The translations under genes were made by a program, and so were the position numbers. From NCBI GenBank assembly GCA_002270565.1, contig NQMI01000204.1, forward strand, positions 1 through 59,080: a stretch of 59,080 nt of DNA. The letters are read 5' to 3'. This stretch comes from Stenocarpella maydis. Lineage: Eukaryota > Ascomycota > Sordariomycetes > Diaporthales > Diaporthaceae. The notes under the pieces are model-generated. The model saw only the letters and a list, made by a program, of their open reading frames with translations, ran no database searches and was not told the origin of the DNA. Below, one piece after another: positions 25,170 to 36,404 of the stretch (the first letter of the stretch is position 1; each line of letters starts with the position of its first letter).

Positions 25170-27877
25170 CCTCGGGGCTGACTTGACCGAGAATCTTCCA
25201 AAGGTTCCACCAAAAAGCACTAGAGCGACTGGACCGAATTCTGAGCCTAACTCTGATGCCGCTCAAGAGGCAAGAGCATCTGAGGATTTGCAGAAGATAT
25301 TCGGTGACCCACGACAGGTACAGGTCGACAAAAAGAGTTTCAAAGGCTCTGGAGACGCCGAAAACAGATCAAACACTGGAGATTCCCAACTTACACGAGA
25401 TCCGCGGGACACGACTCACGTAGATAGGAAGGCCGGACCTTTGAAAGAAGAAGAAATCCTCAACCTCGTGCGAGGCGTCCACAAGAATAGGGAGGCATCA
25501 ACGATAAGTAACTCAACTGAAGCAGTATATGGGGCGTCTTCACTATCACCTTCAACTCCTGGGCGTATCAACGGAAATATTAGACGCCCCAGCCAAGACT
25601 CCGCACCGCATCAGTCAGGACCCGGTTTACGCGCAGAAGACAATGAAGCCTCTGTGGTCTCGGAACTGACGGGCAAACCTTACACCATTGTTCGGGATGG
25701 TGGCCAGGACCTGCAGTCAAAGCTCGATAGACCAAAAGCCAACGGTTGGGAAGGACGTTCAAATTCAGGCTCGAGAAATGAAGTCCCAAAAGATGACGAG
25801 AATGAGTCAAGGCCTGAGCCGGAGTCCAATGTGCTTGAAATCACGAACGACAAACTTTTCCGTGCTCGAATAGCCAGCGCTCCTGACTCCAGCAAGTGGT
25901 TTATACCCAAGTCAAGTCTCATCAACATTCTCACAGTCGAGATAGTCTCCTCGATTCTCCGTACCTGCACCCCGAAACCCCTTGATGAGAAGAAGAGAAT
26001 TGCCTTGTCCAGGTATGTTGTTGGCACGCCAACGGAGGATGATCCGTCACCAAAAACCTACCAGGCTATTCTGGCTTTGCTCCTAAGGCTCAAAAGGCAT
26101 GAACTCATCACAGAATTTGTCGACCACGGTATCGACGACTCCAGGCTCCCATTAGCGGATGGCGATTGGGAAGAGTTCAGTGACGGCAGCCACAGGCTTG
26201 ACCTGAGTGAAGGAGACAAGGGTTACTTGATGCAACACCAATGGGAGTTCATTCCAGCTTACTTTGGAAAGAAAGGGAAAAAGATTCCACATTATGAGCT
26301 TCTCCCCGGCCACGTGTTGCCATATGTGCATATGGACAAGTCTGCCAAGGAAATGGCAGAGGAAGAACGGAGACGTCACCTAAAAGGTTCTTTTGGGAAA
26401 GTCTCGATTTATCATCTACATGAAGGACAACAAGGACTTGAGAGGCACACGGTAAGAGTTTTATCGAAAACTTCCCATTTGCGTTTTGGGAGCTCCTCAT
26501 CTGACTTGATCCACCAGATCGAAGGTCAAAACGGCCTGATAGCTGTTAAAAGGCTCATTTCGGACGACAAAACGGCATTCCTTGAGGAGTGCAAGGTGCT
26601 GATGCGTTTAACACCGAAGCCCACTCCTCATCTTGCAAAGCTTCTGGCAACGTACGAGCAGCCTCTCGGGAGGGACAAGAACAGTCCAGAATTCTTCCTC
26701 ATGTTCGAATGCGCGGAATCAAATTTGGAACAGTTCTGGAAGACGTGTGCTCCAGAAGACCTCATAAGAAACTATGGACTAAACCGTGTGCAACTGTCTC
26801 GATGGGTGGCCACACAATGCCGAGGCCTTGCACAAGCGCTTAGAACCTTACACTCGCACACGGAAGACAGAGTTGCATCTACCAATGAAGAATCTCAGGC
26901 AGTCGACCAGCCATCGCACGGTCTGCATGGCGACATCAAACCTGCCAACATACTACGCTATACAAATTGGAAAGACCCCCAGGATCCGTCTCAACCCCTC
27001 CATGCCCCCTTGGGTGTCTTACAGATTACAGACTTTGGGCTCAGCAGCTATCACCACACACTCACTGCACAAGACATCAAAATCCAGATTGGTACCTCAC
27101 CATACAAACCACCAGAGGCTCATCTCATTTACCCGGTCTCCCAGTCCTTGGATATATGGACAATGGGGTGTCTCTTTCTCGAATTCGTCACTTGGCTGAT
27201 TTTAGGTGACAAAGGACGAGAGGAATTTTGCAAAAAGAGAGGAAAGAGTAACAAGGACTTGGTCAACGACTCACAAGAATGTTTTTTCGATGTGCGAGAA
27301 AGGAACGGCACCACTCAAGTATCAAAGAGTCGTGCAGTTATTTCGGTGAGTTTACGAAACCTTATCAATTGATCAATGGCCCAAGTGGGGGATTCGCACC
27401 ATGTTCTCCCGGTGCTGACATGATGTGTCACCACGGACACTCAAGTGACCATGGGCAGTTCGGGCGACCGTGGGCAATTTCGTACTGACAAAATCTTAGT
27501 GGGCCGAAAAACTCTGCAACAAGGAATGCTCTAAGTTCGTATACGATTTTGTGGAGTTAATCATATCGAGAATGCTCGTCATCGACGACAAAGTACATTT
27601 CAAGACAGACGTAGAAAGAGCACAGATCCACAGTCGTATCTCAGCCAAGAGTCTCGCGGATGAGCTACAGCGTCTTTTCATCGAAGAAGACGACTATTAC
27701 AGACCCATGACCAAGCCTCGAGCACAAGATTTGCAACGATACAATCAGCCTGAGTGTATGATCATCATTAAGCAATCAATTGACCAAGTAAGGAGTGAGA
27801 CAAGAAAACGATACAGGTATGATAGCTCTGGATCTGTTGGAAGCCAACAATCAATTGATTCAGGACAAATGAGCTGA
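25170..27877 (+). CDS. fungal accessory protein kinase with long N-terminal region
   Basis: Serine/threonine-type kinase domain at the C-terminal end of a protein of about 830 residues. The first 220 or so residues are polar and low-complexity. Then comes a conserved helical region (SKWFIPKSSLINILTVEI, LITEFVDHGIDDSRLPL, HQWEFIPAYF) found ahead of kinases in many Pezizomycotina accessory genes. Kinase landmarks: glycine loop LKGSFGKVSIY, Lys in GLIAVKRL, catalytic loop HGDIKPANIL (HGD in place of HRD), metal loop ITDFGLSS, and SPYKPPEAH. A likely 66-bp in-frame intron begins at the GTAAGA after LERHT. A second intron, 27346-27499, is required to reach the C-terminal exon ending at 27877. The 5' end is unsettled: the exon appears to open after an acceptor at 25168-25169 and no ATG lies in frame. 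Function unknown; such genes occur in self/non-self and stress-signalling contexts. Confidence 0.75.
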
Positions 27878-27979
27878 CCGCTTCGAAGTATCAACATGAA
27901 GAAACAAGGAATCTCCAGGCGCAACACGGCAGATGCGTCTGTCAAGTCCTCCAGCACTCGACGTGAGACAGGGAGCACC

Positions 27980-28356
27980 TCAGCTTCGGGGCGGTGAGAG
28001 TTCATCGAGTATTCGCTTTTCATTCTGTCGAACAATGAGTGAAATTACCAGGTAGATAGAATCATTTGAATTGCTTTAGGGACGGACAAAGGGCTTACGT
28101 CTGTGAGATCGCGCTTCACCCAAATAGTATAGGTGTTGTTTTGTAACTGCAACGTGGCGGGTAAGCTTCCGTGCCGTAGACCTTTGTAATCCACTTGTCT
28201 TAATGAACTAACCCTGACTCGATACTCGTCATCCTGTAAGGAGAAACTTTTCAGGCGGTCGACAATGTCCCATTCAGATGTGTAGGAGGTCCTGATATGG
28301 ATTGTATGCCATTTCGGTGGCTTAGACCTGCCGAAACAGGCGCGGAGGAAGGACAT
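27980..28356 (-). CDS. small conserved-looking protein, convergent with the kinase
   Basis: Exons, complement of 28099-28356 and 27980-28024, give 100 residues. The intron has a GTAAGC donor and CAG acceptor; splicing replaces a poorly coding read-through tail with DLTDNEKRILDELSPPRS and a stop. The sequence is a compact beta-rich domain (HTIHIRTSYTSEWDIVDRL, RVRVSSLRQVDYKGL, NNTYTIWVKRDLTD). There is no signal peptide or membrane segment. I do not recognise a family. Its stop lies 102 bp from the kinase stop, so the two 3' ends face each other; a functional link is only a possibility. Confidence 0.6.
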
Positions 28357-29024
28357 AACTGAGCTCAGCGTAGCCCGAGTTACTCGATCGTTAGAGAGGT
28401 GTTGCTTTTGGCGGGGTGTGAGAGTTAGGCGGCGCGAGACTGTGAATGAACAACTATTGGCGGTGAAACTGGACTCAGAGCCTTAGAACCGAGGCGGTCA
28501 TGGAATTCTGCATGAAATAAGGGAATCTGTGGTAGCCTCTGACCGAATATGGCACGGCACTCACAATACCTAAGTACCTAGGTACCTATGCTGTGGCACA
28601 CGACGTGGCTGTGAGAAAGCTGAGACCACATCATCAAGTAGCCCGACACTTGCAGCGACGAGAGGCATGCATGCATGCGCAATTTCCTCCACCAGTCGTG
28701 CATGCCCCCGACGTCGCACATTTCAGCTGACATGCATCCAGCCGAGCCTTGGCCAAAATGGAGAATTACTGTGTAGGGGTGCCGTAGGTGGGGTGGCGGG
28801 CTCTGCTTTGCCCACTGCCGAAGCGCCAGGCTTTTCCGCAACCGAAGAGATGCTAGACGGGTGCTATAACTCGACCTGCTGCTCTACAGCCTCTGCGACC
28901 CGAGCCTGGCAATCCCTTCTGTGTCAGCTGCCATAACTAAAAAATGTGAGTATAAATTCATCGATGTGGTTGATCGGGTGGTTGTGAAAGTCGTCTATTG
29001 AAATCACAGAATATCATAGTCATC
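28357..29024. other. intergenic with a TACCTAGGTA-type palindromic run
   Basis: No gene supported. Around 28565-28590 a run of TACCTA/TAGGTA units makes a nested palindrome; similar units recur at 39411-39461 and 43449-43470. The frames 28578-28841 and 28667-28936 are shadows without features. Confidence 0.5.
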
Positions 29025-30794
29025 ATGGATACACTGTGGCGGGGATCTTCCTTCTCGAATGCCGATTATGCCAGATTCCGTCCCTTCGACCAAATCAATC
29101 ACCAGCAGCAAACATGCAAAGCCATAGTCGCTTGCAAGGCTGATATTGTGCGATCGTACAGTACGCCTGCTCATTAACAAAACTTCATGCTGACCATTCC
29201 CAGCTTCAACCCAACTGGTTAAGGTGTGAAGACATCGCAACCGATGCAGAAGCAGTCAACTGGACCAGCAATGATCAGGTTAGTCAGTGTATGCTTAAAT
29301 ACTAATTATCATTTATCCAGCACCGGCCTTCATATTCGGATTCCTAAGTAACATGAACAGATTTTCAAAAGTAATGGGACGCATGATACACTCGCAATAC
29401 TGTAAATAAATCAATATTCTTTATTTTTTACTCGCTTGCCAAGGTTTACACCTTTTGTGCACCACAAGAGGAGTTCTGCCTACCCAGGTGCTTAAGTACT
29501 GACAAGAAAAGCAGTTTATGCCCGCAAGCACGACATAAAGGCGATGACATATACAAAGGCGACCAACCGGCCATATTGAGTTATTTACCCTTCGATCAGG
29601 CTACCTTCCAAGTCCTCACAGAAAAGCTTCACATACATAGGGCGCTTTCCGTGATACTCAGAGGCAGCTCGGCAACTTGGAGCGTGATTCCGGCGGAGGT
29701 AAACAATCTGCCTAGCGAAGGTACACTTTCGCAGCTGATGTAACGAGTTTTTCAACCACCAACTGACACAGATAGTCTATATTCTTCGATCCCAAGGCAC
29801 GCTCTCGGGGCGGATGGCACTGTCGATCACATACACACCAGGAGATTTTACCACAGGGAGAGGTGCGAAGATGTTGGCATACTATATTGGATGCCCGAGC
29901 GAGTACTCAGAATCGATCTTCACCGAATTAGAAAAGGCACGAGAGACAGCCTTTTCTCCTTTCACGTTAGTGAAGCAGTTCCTCGAAAAGGAGCGGCAAA
30001 ACCGGCTGGAAGAGGTCGATCGAGCCACTTCGGAACTGGAAATCATCCTCCAAAATTCTGGATTCGAACCCCCCAATCAAAGGTCCAACAGTAGAGATGA
30101 TGGGAAAACTGGAGGGTCACTTAAGAAGGTGGTCCGACTGTACCTAAGGGTGTGCCATCTGAAGAATGGATTACTTGCCTGGAGATCACAGCTGGAGAAG
30201 ATGCTCAAGAGCTGCGATAAATTCAGACTGATGCCCGGGGGGACCGTAGACATCGATCCGGAAGCCTACCTACAGAGGCTCATTGATGACTACGACATAA
30301 GGATCAGCAACTGCTCGACAGTGATGGACGGCGCTTCATTGACATTCCAAATGGTGATCATATATACCTCTCCTGGGCTGGGAGCCCTGGAGGCCTTCAG
30401 CTGACCGGTGTTCTCACTAACATGTGTCGAACTCAGGAAACCTTCTACCAAGCGAGCAACGATACCGAAATAGCCATAAGAGACGGCAAAGCCATGAAAA
30501 CTATGGCTCTGGTCACCACGTTTTTCTTGCCTGGAACGTTCTTCGCCGTAAGAGCCATTTCCCCACTTGCGATTGGGAATTTTATCAGTGGCTGACGGTG
30601 CGACTCTTCCTGCATAGACACTCCTCGCGGTCCCCGAGTTCGAATCTCTGAAGTCCGTCACTGCCATACCGCCATGGTCCATCTACTTATTTATGTTCAT
30701 ACCTCCGACCCTCGTTCTGATAAGTTACTATCTCCTCTGGGTGCGACTTGGAAGCGGCAGGCCACTGCAAAGGCAATATGGGCCGGATGATTGA
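29025..30794 (+). CDS. CorA-like (fungal ZntB/CorA superfamily) membrane protein
   Basis: Seven exons (29025-29147, 29204-29282, 29321-29370, 29444-29698, 29772-30353, 30437-30547, 30618-30794) give about 458 residues. The cytosolic N-terminus starts MDTLWRGSSFSNADYARFRP, then LSYLPFDQATFQVL and helices rich in Glu/Lys/Arg (ELEKARETAFSPFTLVKQFL), as in fungal CorA-like proteins. Two C-terminal membrane helices follow: KTMALVTTFFLPGTFFATLL and WSIYLFMFIPPTLVLISYYL. FFLPGTF is the family signature preceding the pore helix. The canonical GMN loop is absent, which is usual for this fungal subgroup, so metal transport is not proven. The first donor (GTGCGA at 29148) is weak and that join is the least certain; the last four exons are firm. 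Confidence 0.75.
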
Positions 30795-31360
30795 AGTACT
30801 GGGACACACACAGCGTGGTTACATTATGAATGGACACAAAATGAGTGATATGTGTAGTCTAACCTCACCTGTCATGCATGTTGAAAACCGAAAGACTTAT
30901 ATTTCCTAGGGATTTAGATGTGAGCTTTGATAGTAATCTATGTCCTTATGACGTCGGTAATAATTGCATAATGTATTGTACAAGGCATATTAAGAGACAG
31001 TAATCCGAGGGGAGGTACCCAGAATATATATAAAACTCCTAGTCGAACTATCAGTATTGGGGAAGGGGGGGTCAAAGAACGAAATGATAACACCGTCACG
31101 TGTTCATGTGGGCACCACACACCAGGACACCTGAAGGAGCCGAGATTGCAGCCCCTATCATACCCGAGCCACTGACTAATCATCCAAAGAGATCAAGAAA
31201 ATATCGCAAGGTAATCAAGATAGGGCTTATCTACAAAGGCCAAGGAGGATAAGGTTGACACCTGCCCATCTCTGTTACCCAGCCTCTATAAATTATCGAC
31301 ACGGATTCCATATAACGGCATCAACATACCCTAGCCATGGCGCCGCGACTTTCAAAAAGC
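30795..31360. other. intergenic
   Basis: No gene, RNA or repeat recognised. Confidence 0.5.
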
Positions 31361-32596
31361 TCAAGGATCAAAGAAATATGGCGGCCTGCCTTGTTTCTTC
31401 TTGTCGGGCTCTTGTTCAGCAATCAGGTCCTTCCACTGAACCCAGAGCATAAAGGTAGGGGTGATGTGGAGCCGTCTCGCTTCTGACTCTGCCAGGAAGG
31501 ACTCGTCATATGGTTCACCAGTAGCTTTCTTAGCTGCCTCTTCCGACCTAGCATATTGTTTAGGATACTCAGGCCAGCTCGCTGCGGAAATAACACATCG
31601 TCTACTGGCCGGGGGTCGCTGCTCCGAAATCTCGTAACAATTTCGAAAGATATTATGACTCATCATGGCTCCATACGGATCCCAACGCCACCAATTTTCA
31701 TGTGTAACCTGAATCGGGAGGGGGCATTTCTCTTGTTCTGGGTTTGGCGATAGCAGAAATTCTACCAGCTGGTGAAATTGTTGTTCTGTTGGCGGAGCAA
31801 GGGTGAAGTTGTGGCGGATGTTATGTATGTACATGCCATTACAATGTTTTAAGTACTAAGATTCCATTAGAAATGCTCAGTGCTCCAGGTATTAGCTATT
31901 ACCATTGCTGGGAAGCTTACCTCTTCGCCACTCTTGCCGCGATCAAACAAGATGACACCCCCAAAGATTTGAGTTTCTGCCCAGTACCCGGCAAGCTCTG
32001 CCACGCCGTTTGGGTAGCGGTGTGAGTCTCTGAAACTTCCATGCCAGAATATGGTAGGGGGTGGCAGTAGAATCGTGCCATCGAATGCGTATTTAGATAC
32101 TTTTATTCTTGTTCTGCAAGCCAGGCCTCATGTTCTGCGTGCTTGTGAACGCCGTCATCCAGCTGGTACAAGAATACGGCGATATCATGGCAAGCACCGA
32201 CAACAAGCTCAATTAGGCGAAGTTTCCAGGCCACAGAGTTACATTTTGTGTCTTGGTATGAATGGTCTGACACGCAAGCAATATTAGTATACCATGTCTT
32301 TAACCTCAACGTAACATTCTTGTAAGTCTTACCTTCACGTTAAATTGAAGAGACATTATATCAAAGTTGGACCCAAACGCTCTTGACTTCTCAAGAGAGC
32401 CTGGACAGATTTCTTTGTGTCGCATCACTGGCCAGTCCTCCTCAAAGTGATGATCGCCACCATAGACATAGCAAGTTGGCTGCCCATCGAGAATTTGAGC
32501 ATAGGTGTGCTCAGTGACTGACGTCGACAAGCAATCCTTGAGAGCTTGACGTAGAGGGTATAGGTGATCCTCATCTAGGAATTCCAAAGAAGCCAT
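31361..32596 (-). pseudogene. conserved fungal hypothetical gene, probably frameshifted
   Basis: Coding-quality blocks run on the minus strand: MASLEFLDEDHLYPLRQ through MSLQFNVK (32596-32333); LVVGACHDIAVFLYQLDDGV (about 32200-32104); YAFDGTILLPPPTIFWHGSF to GKSGEE (about 32093-31922); then, after an intron ending TTAG, CNGMYIHNIRHNF to the stop at 31361. The final intron keeps frame. The middle blocks lie in different frames with no credible splice pair between them, and an in-frame TAA follows LAEQE at 32103. Either two indels have broken the gene or the splicing is unusual. The family is an uncharacterised fungal one that I cannot name. A start at 32677 is also open in frame. Confidence 0.55.
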
Positions 32597-32677
32597 GGTC
32601 TTTCGAGAAATGAGTGTGGCATTCACTTGATTTTGGAAGAGATAAGATGCATTGATCTTGCCAACACGGTCATTCAA

Positions 32678-33196
32678 TCCAGCCCCACCGCTTGAACAGG
32701 GGTGCGGCGGGTTGGCTTACTCACTTTTAGCTCTCAACCAACGTGCGGCTACCTCATGCTCTACAAGCTCTCATAATGTTCCTAGCACAGCACCTTAATT
32801 ACTACCAAAATGCGAGTTGGATGGCGCAAGGCCAATTCTGAGGCAAGCCGGCCATGGCCATCACCGAGCATTGATGCAAACAGACATTCTCAGAGTGGTC
32901 ACCACCCAGGCGAGTAGTACCCCGCTGGAAGCGAACAGTTCACCGTATATTATGTAACCAAATACTCTAATGTTATTGGTGCTACTCTAAGCACTAATCG
33001 GATCCTGTCCAATGTCAAGTTGCACCTGTGCTGCATCCAATAGTCTGAATCCTTTAAATCCATGCGGTAACAATGCTCGTGTCACCTGGTGCGTGTTCGG
33101 GGTTAGAGGGTGATGACTAACTACTAGCAACCTGCAGAGCAAACCAACCGCGAACCAACTGGTTTGCTCCTCTTTATTCTTGCATTGAAAGGGCAA
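32678..33196. other. intergenic
   Basis: No gene, RNA or repeat recognised; left flank of the MULE insertion. Confidence 0.5.
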
Positions 33197-33205
33197 TTTG
33201 AACAT
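33197..33205. repeat. target-site duplication of the MULE, left copy
   Basis: TTTGAACAT, repeated exactly at 36254-36262 on the other side of the element. Nine bases is the usual duplication for Mutator-like elements. Confidence 0.9.
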
Positions 33206-33253
33206 GAAAACGGATAATTGCATGTACAAAGACGGATAGTATACATATATATA
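33206..33253. repeat. MULE left terminal inverted repeat
   Basis: Pairs with 36206-36253 in inverted orientation; mismatches are C/T or G/A only, as RIP would produce. Confidence 0.85.
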
Positions 33254-33439
33254 TTAGCCCCCAACGCATAGACAATTTGCACTACTAAAAACACTATATG
33301 CACCATTATTTTAACCTTTTCGCTAATATAGCTATATATCCCTATTACCGCTATAGCAAATGTCCCCATTATGATGCCCGCTGTAGCACTAATTACTCAA
33401 ATTCATAGTATTTTACTATATATCTAGTCTATACAGACC

Positions 33440-36068
33440 ATAATCTCGTCTAGTATCTCCTCCTTTTCGTCACCATCGCCATTATCGCCATTATTGCCGC
33501 CGATGATATCCCCAACCATTAGATCTACTTGTAGCAACTGGTTGATGCTTCTAATAGCCGCTGTATGCTGCCGCTTAGCCCCTGACCTCATGCTTAAGGG
33601 TATGCTAGCTTCTAAAGTCTTTATAATATCTGCCAGCGCCCTCTGCTTCTAAGGCTGCTATATTGCCTTCTTCGTGACCCTTCTTACTGGCTGCTGCTTT
33701 AAAGGGATGCTAGTATGCTATATATTATTATTATGAGTATTCTCTTTATCTAGGGACTAGAGGGTTACGTTACTATACTTGAAGGCTGAATTTACGTGCT
33801 ATATTAAAGCTGTTGTTACCCTTGTTTTATCTTTAGCTCTGCTATCCAGACTTGTAGTATTGGAGGTTGTCTTTTTGCTCATTATAGCTTTCCCATGCTT
33901 CTTAAAGATGCCCTCCATATTAGCGGCGAATGTGGCGATATCCTGAGGCCTGCCCTTTGTGGCAGTGACCTTCTTTAGTAAGAGTATGCTGAGGAGTGGG
34001 TTGTTAATGTAGAGGTTATAATTGAGGTATTAAGCTTTATAAAGGTTGCTCTTCTTGAGTGGAAGGGAAGCCTCCTTCTTGTTAGTAATGTGATTCATAT
34101 AGATGATGCTATACTAAGTATAAATGGTATAGTAGCAGCTGGGAGGTCTGCTATTACTAGATGAAGCTTCTGGCGCTCTATAGTACTCTTATAGTATTTC
34201 TTTTTGAAGTATCTTTAATGCCTTCTGGCGCTCTATCGTGAGAAGGTCTAATGCTGCTCTGGTAACCTATTGTGGAAGCTTCCCAAGCTACTTCTGCCTG
34301 TTATACTTTGTGAGTGCTGCTGTCTTCTGCTTCCCCTCTTTATTACGGAAAGCATAAGCTATATTCTTAAGAGCAGCTTTATTAGTCTTTATTAGATAGA
34401 GAAGATTGCCTATCTTGTGGCCTAAATAAGTCTTTATATAGTGGTGCTATTGCTTTGTGGAGGAGGTTATATGTAAGCTGAAGTTAAGGGTTTTATAGGT
34501 TGCGTGTGTAGCCCATTTAGTAATAACCTTCTCAGCCTTATTGATGTACTATATCTTGAGGTACTGGAGGATTACTATCTGGTTTGGGAAGACTTCTTAA
34601 AGCTATCGCTAAGCTGTATTATATACCTTCTGATCTATAGAGTACTCTATAAACTTAATGAGGTTGAAAAGGGCTGTTTGGGTATGTAGGATCTCATTAG
34701 GTACTTGGGAGGGTATTGTGGCCTTTCTTCTTGCTAGCGCTATTAGGGAAGTAAGGTTCTTATTATTTTTTTTAAGATCTTTGGCTTTTGCACCCCTCGT
34801 GGTGTTTTCCTCTGGAGCTCCCGGTGCTATTGCCTCTAGGCCTTCAGGGGCCGCCCTTATTGTTACTAACTTAGGCTACTTCTTCTTAATATTGATATTA
34901 AGGTTTATATTTATATGGAAGATGTATAGCTAATGGTGTGCCCTAAGGAATTGGTGCTTAAGGGTATTGATTAGAGTAGTATTATAGTTAGTAATGAAGA
35001 GGTTTAGAGGGTTGTTTCTGTACTGGTGGAGAAGCTTGTTAACCTGCTTAAGAAGCTACCAGAAGCCAGATTCTCGCTTATAATTAATGATACCTTGAAA
35101 TAGTGGTAGTATCTTCTTTATATGGTTTATTATATTACTTGAAAGAAGGGCATCTTTTTGTTATTTGTTGAATAGGTATAATTAAGTGAGATAGCTTGTG
35201 AAAATCATTGCTCTTATAACTACTTGATCTACTGCTTTATATACTAGAAGATGCTTGTAATATTGCCTTTATCATTAACGGTCTAATGATACCAGCAGCC
35301 CTCCCTCTTAAGCTAGTCTAGTAAAGCTTAGGTAGGTGTATAAATGCCCTACTTTGCCTTTTAAAAGTCTGCAAGCTAATTCTTTATAGTGTTAGGCCCT
35401 AGTAGTATGCCTGGGTACTCTTGGCGGAGGGCTGCTTCGAGTTTCTTTAGCTTGGTAAGGGATGGGTCTATAGCCGTATGGGCGAGAAGATTGTGATGAT
35501 CTTTTGTTAACTTTACCTAGCTATGCTTAGCTTCTAGCACCTGCTAAGGACCATAGTAAGTATATATGCCCTCCTAAATTATGAGCTTCCATATGCTAGA
35601 TGTTGCCCTTATCTTGTAAGCTATTGCCTTTCATTGGTAGTTAATTTTAATTATCAAGGAGTTGTTTGTTGTTGTGGTTAAGGGTTGTATAGTACCTTTG
35701 TGGCACTCTAAATCCACCTATATAGGTACGGACCTTCTGGCAACTGTTAGGAATCCAGTAGATTTCATGGCTTTATCTAAATCAGACTTAAGGTCCTTAT
35801 AGGTATTATATCCATCCTGAAAAAGTTCGAGGAAGTTAGGAGGGTTGCAAAGTGCTAGGTGATGATGATTTGTGGTGGTAATGTTGGCATTCCATTTGTA
35901 ATAATCAACCTGCTACTGTGCCTCAAGACTTAAGTAATCAGGTAGTTGCGCTATCGCTGTAATACTAAAAAAATTAGTATCTGAGCGATTGGGGGTTCTT
36001 TTTGATGTAAAAATGATTGATCCTGATGAAGATTTAATTAATGCAGTAAAGCGTTGATAAAGGGTCAT
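33440..36068 (-). pseudogene. MULE transposase remnant
   Basis: Minus-strand translation from an ATG at 36068 gives long protein-like blocks broken by TAA and TAG: FLTVARRSVPI, IWKLII-EG-YT-YGP (FAR1/MULE-like N-terminal zone), LEAALRQEYPGILLGPNTIK, then TNNKKMPFFQVI near 35150, matching the conserved TNKYKMPLL-type block that precedes the first catalytic residue of MULE transposases, and NKLLHQYRNNPLNLF further on. Stops fall almost wholly at positions reading CAA or CAG before C-to-T change. No function expected. Limits are approximate. Confidence 0.7.
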
Positions 36069-36205
36069 TGTTGAGAAGTTGGTGATAATGGAGGCGTTGC
36101 AAAGTATTAAGTGGTGTAGCTATAAAAAGCACCGTTCGGGTGGGGAGGTGTAGTTGCGGGTGGGTCAAATAAATGCTTCTGATTGGCTGCAGCATTAGGC
36201 TTAGG

Positions 36206-36253
36206 GGCGTATATGTGTACTATCCGTTTTTGTACGTGCAATTATCCGTTTTC
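36206..36253. repeat. MULE right terminal inverted repeat
   Basis: Reverse complement of the left terminal repeat with three transition differences. Confidence 0.85.
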
Positions 36254-36262
36254 TTTGAACAT
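36254..36262. repeat. target-site duplication of the MULE, right copy
   Basis: TTTGAACAT, identical to 33197-33205. Confidence 0.9.
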
Positions 36263-36404
36263 GGCATCCTGAATTGCCCAACAATGGAAGAACAAGAGGC
36301 TACCTACCAAGACGCCATCTAATGCACGTTGTCTCCTGAAACTTACACAAGTCAGCTGCTCACGAGGTCCATCCGTTCTTGATTCGCCGCATCAGCAACG
36401 AGCT

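Larger units (their letters stand above)
33206..36253. mobile_element. Mutator-like DNA transposon (MULE, Hop-like), RIP-inactivated
   Basis: A 3048-bp element with terminal inverted repeats of about 48 bp, beginning GAAAACGGATAATTGCA at both ends and differing by three transitions. A perfect 9-bp duplication flanks it. The body encodes, on the minus strand, a transposase with many TAA/TAG stops where Gln codons are expected. The combination of TIRs, 9-bp duplication and transposase remnants fits the fungal Hop type of MULE. The element is non-autonomous now. Confidence 0.85.

Noticed and set aside
30617..30660. GAGTTCGAATC resembling a tRNA T-arm
   Set aside because: It lies inside the last exon of the CorA-like gene and no acceptor, D or anticodon arm surrounds it.
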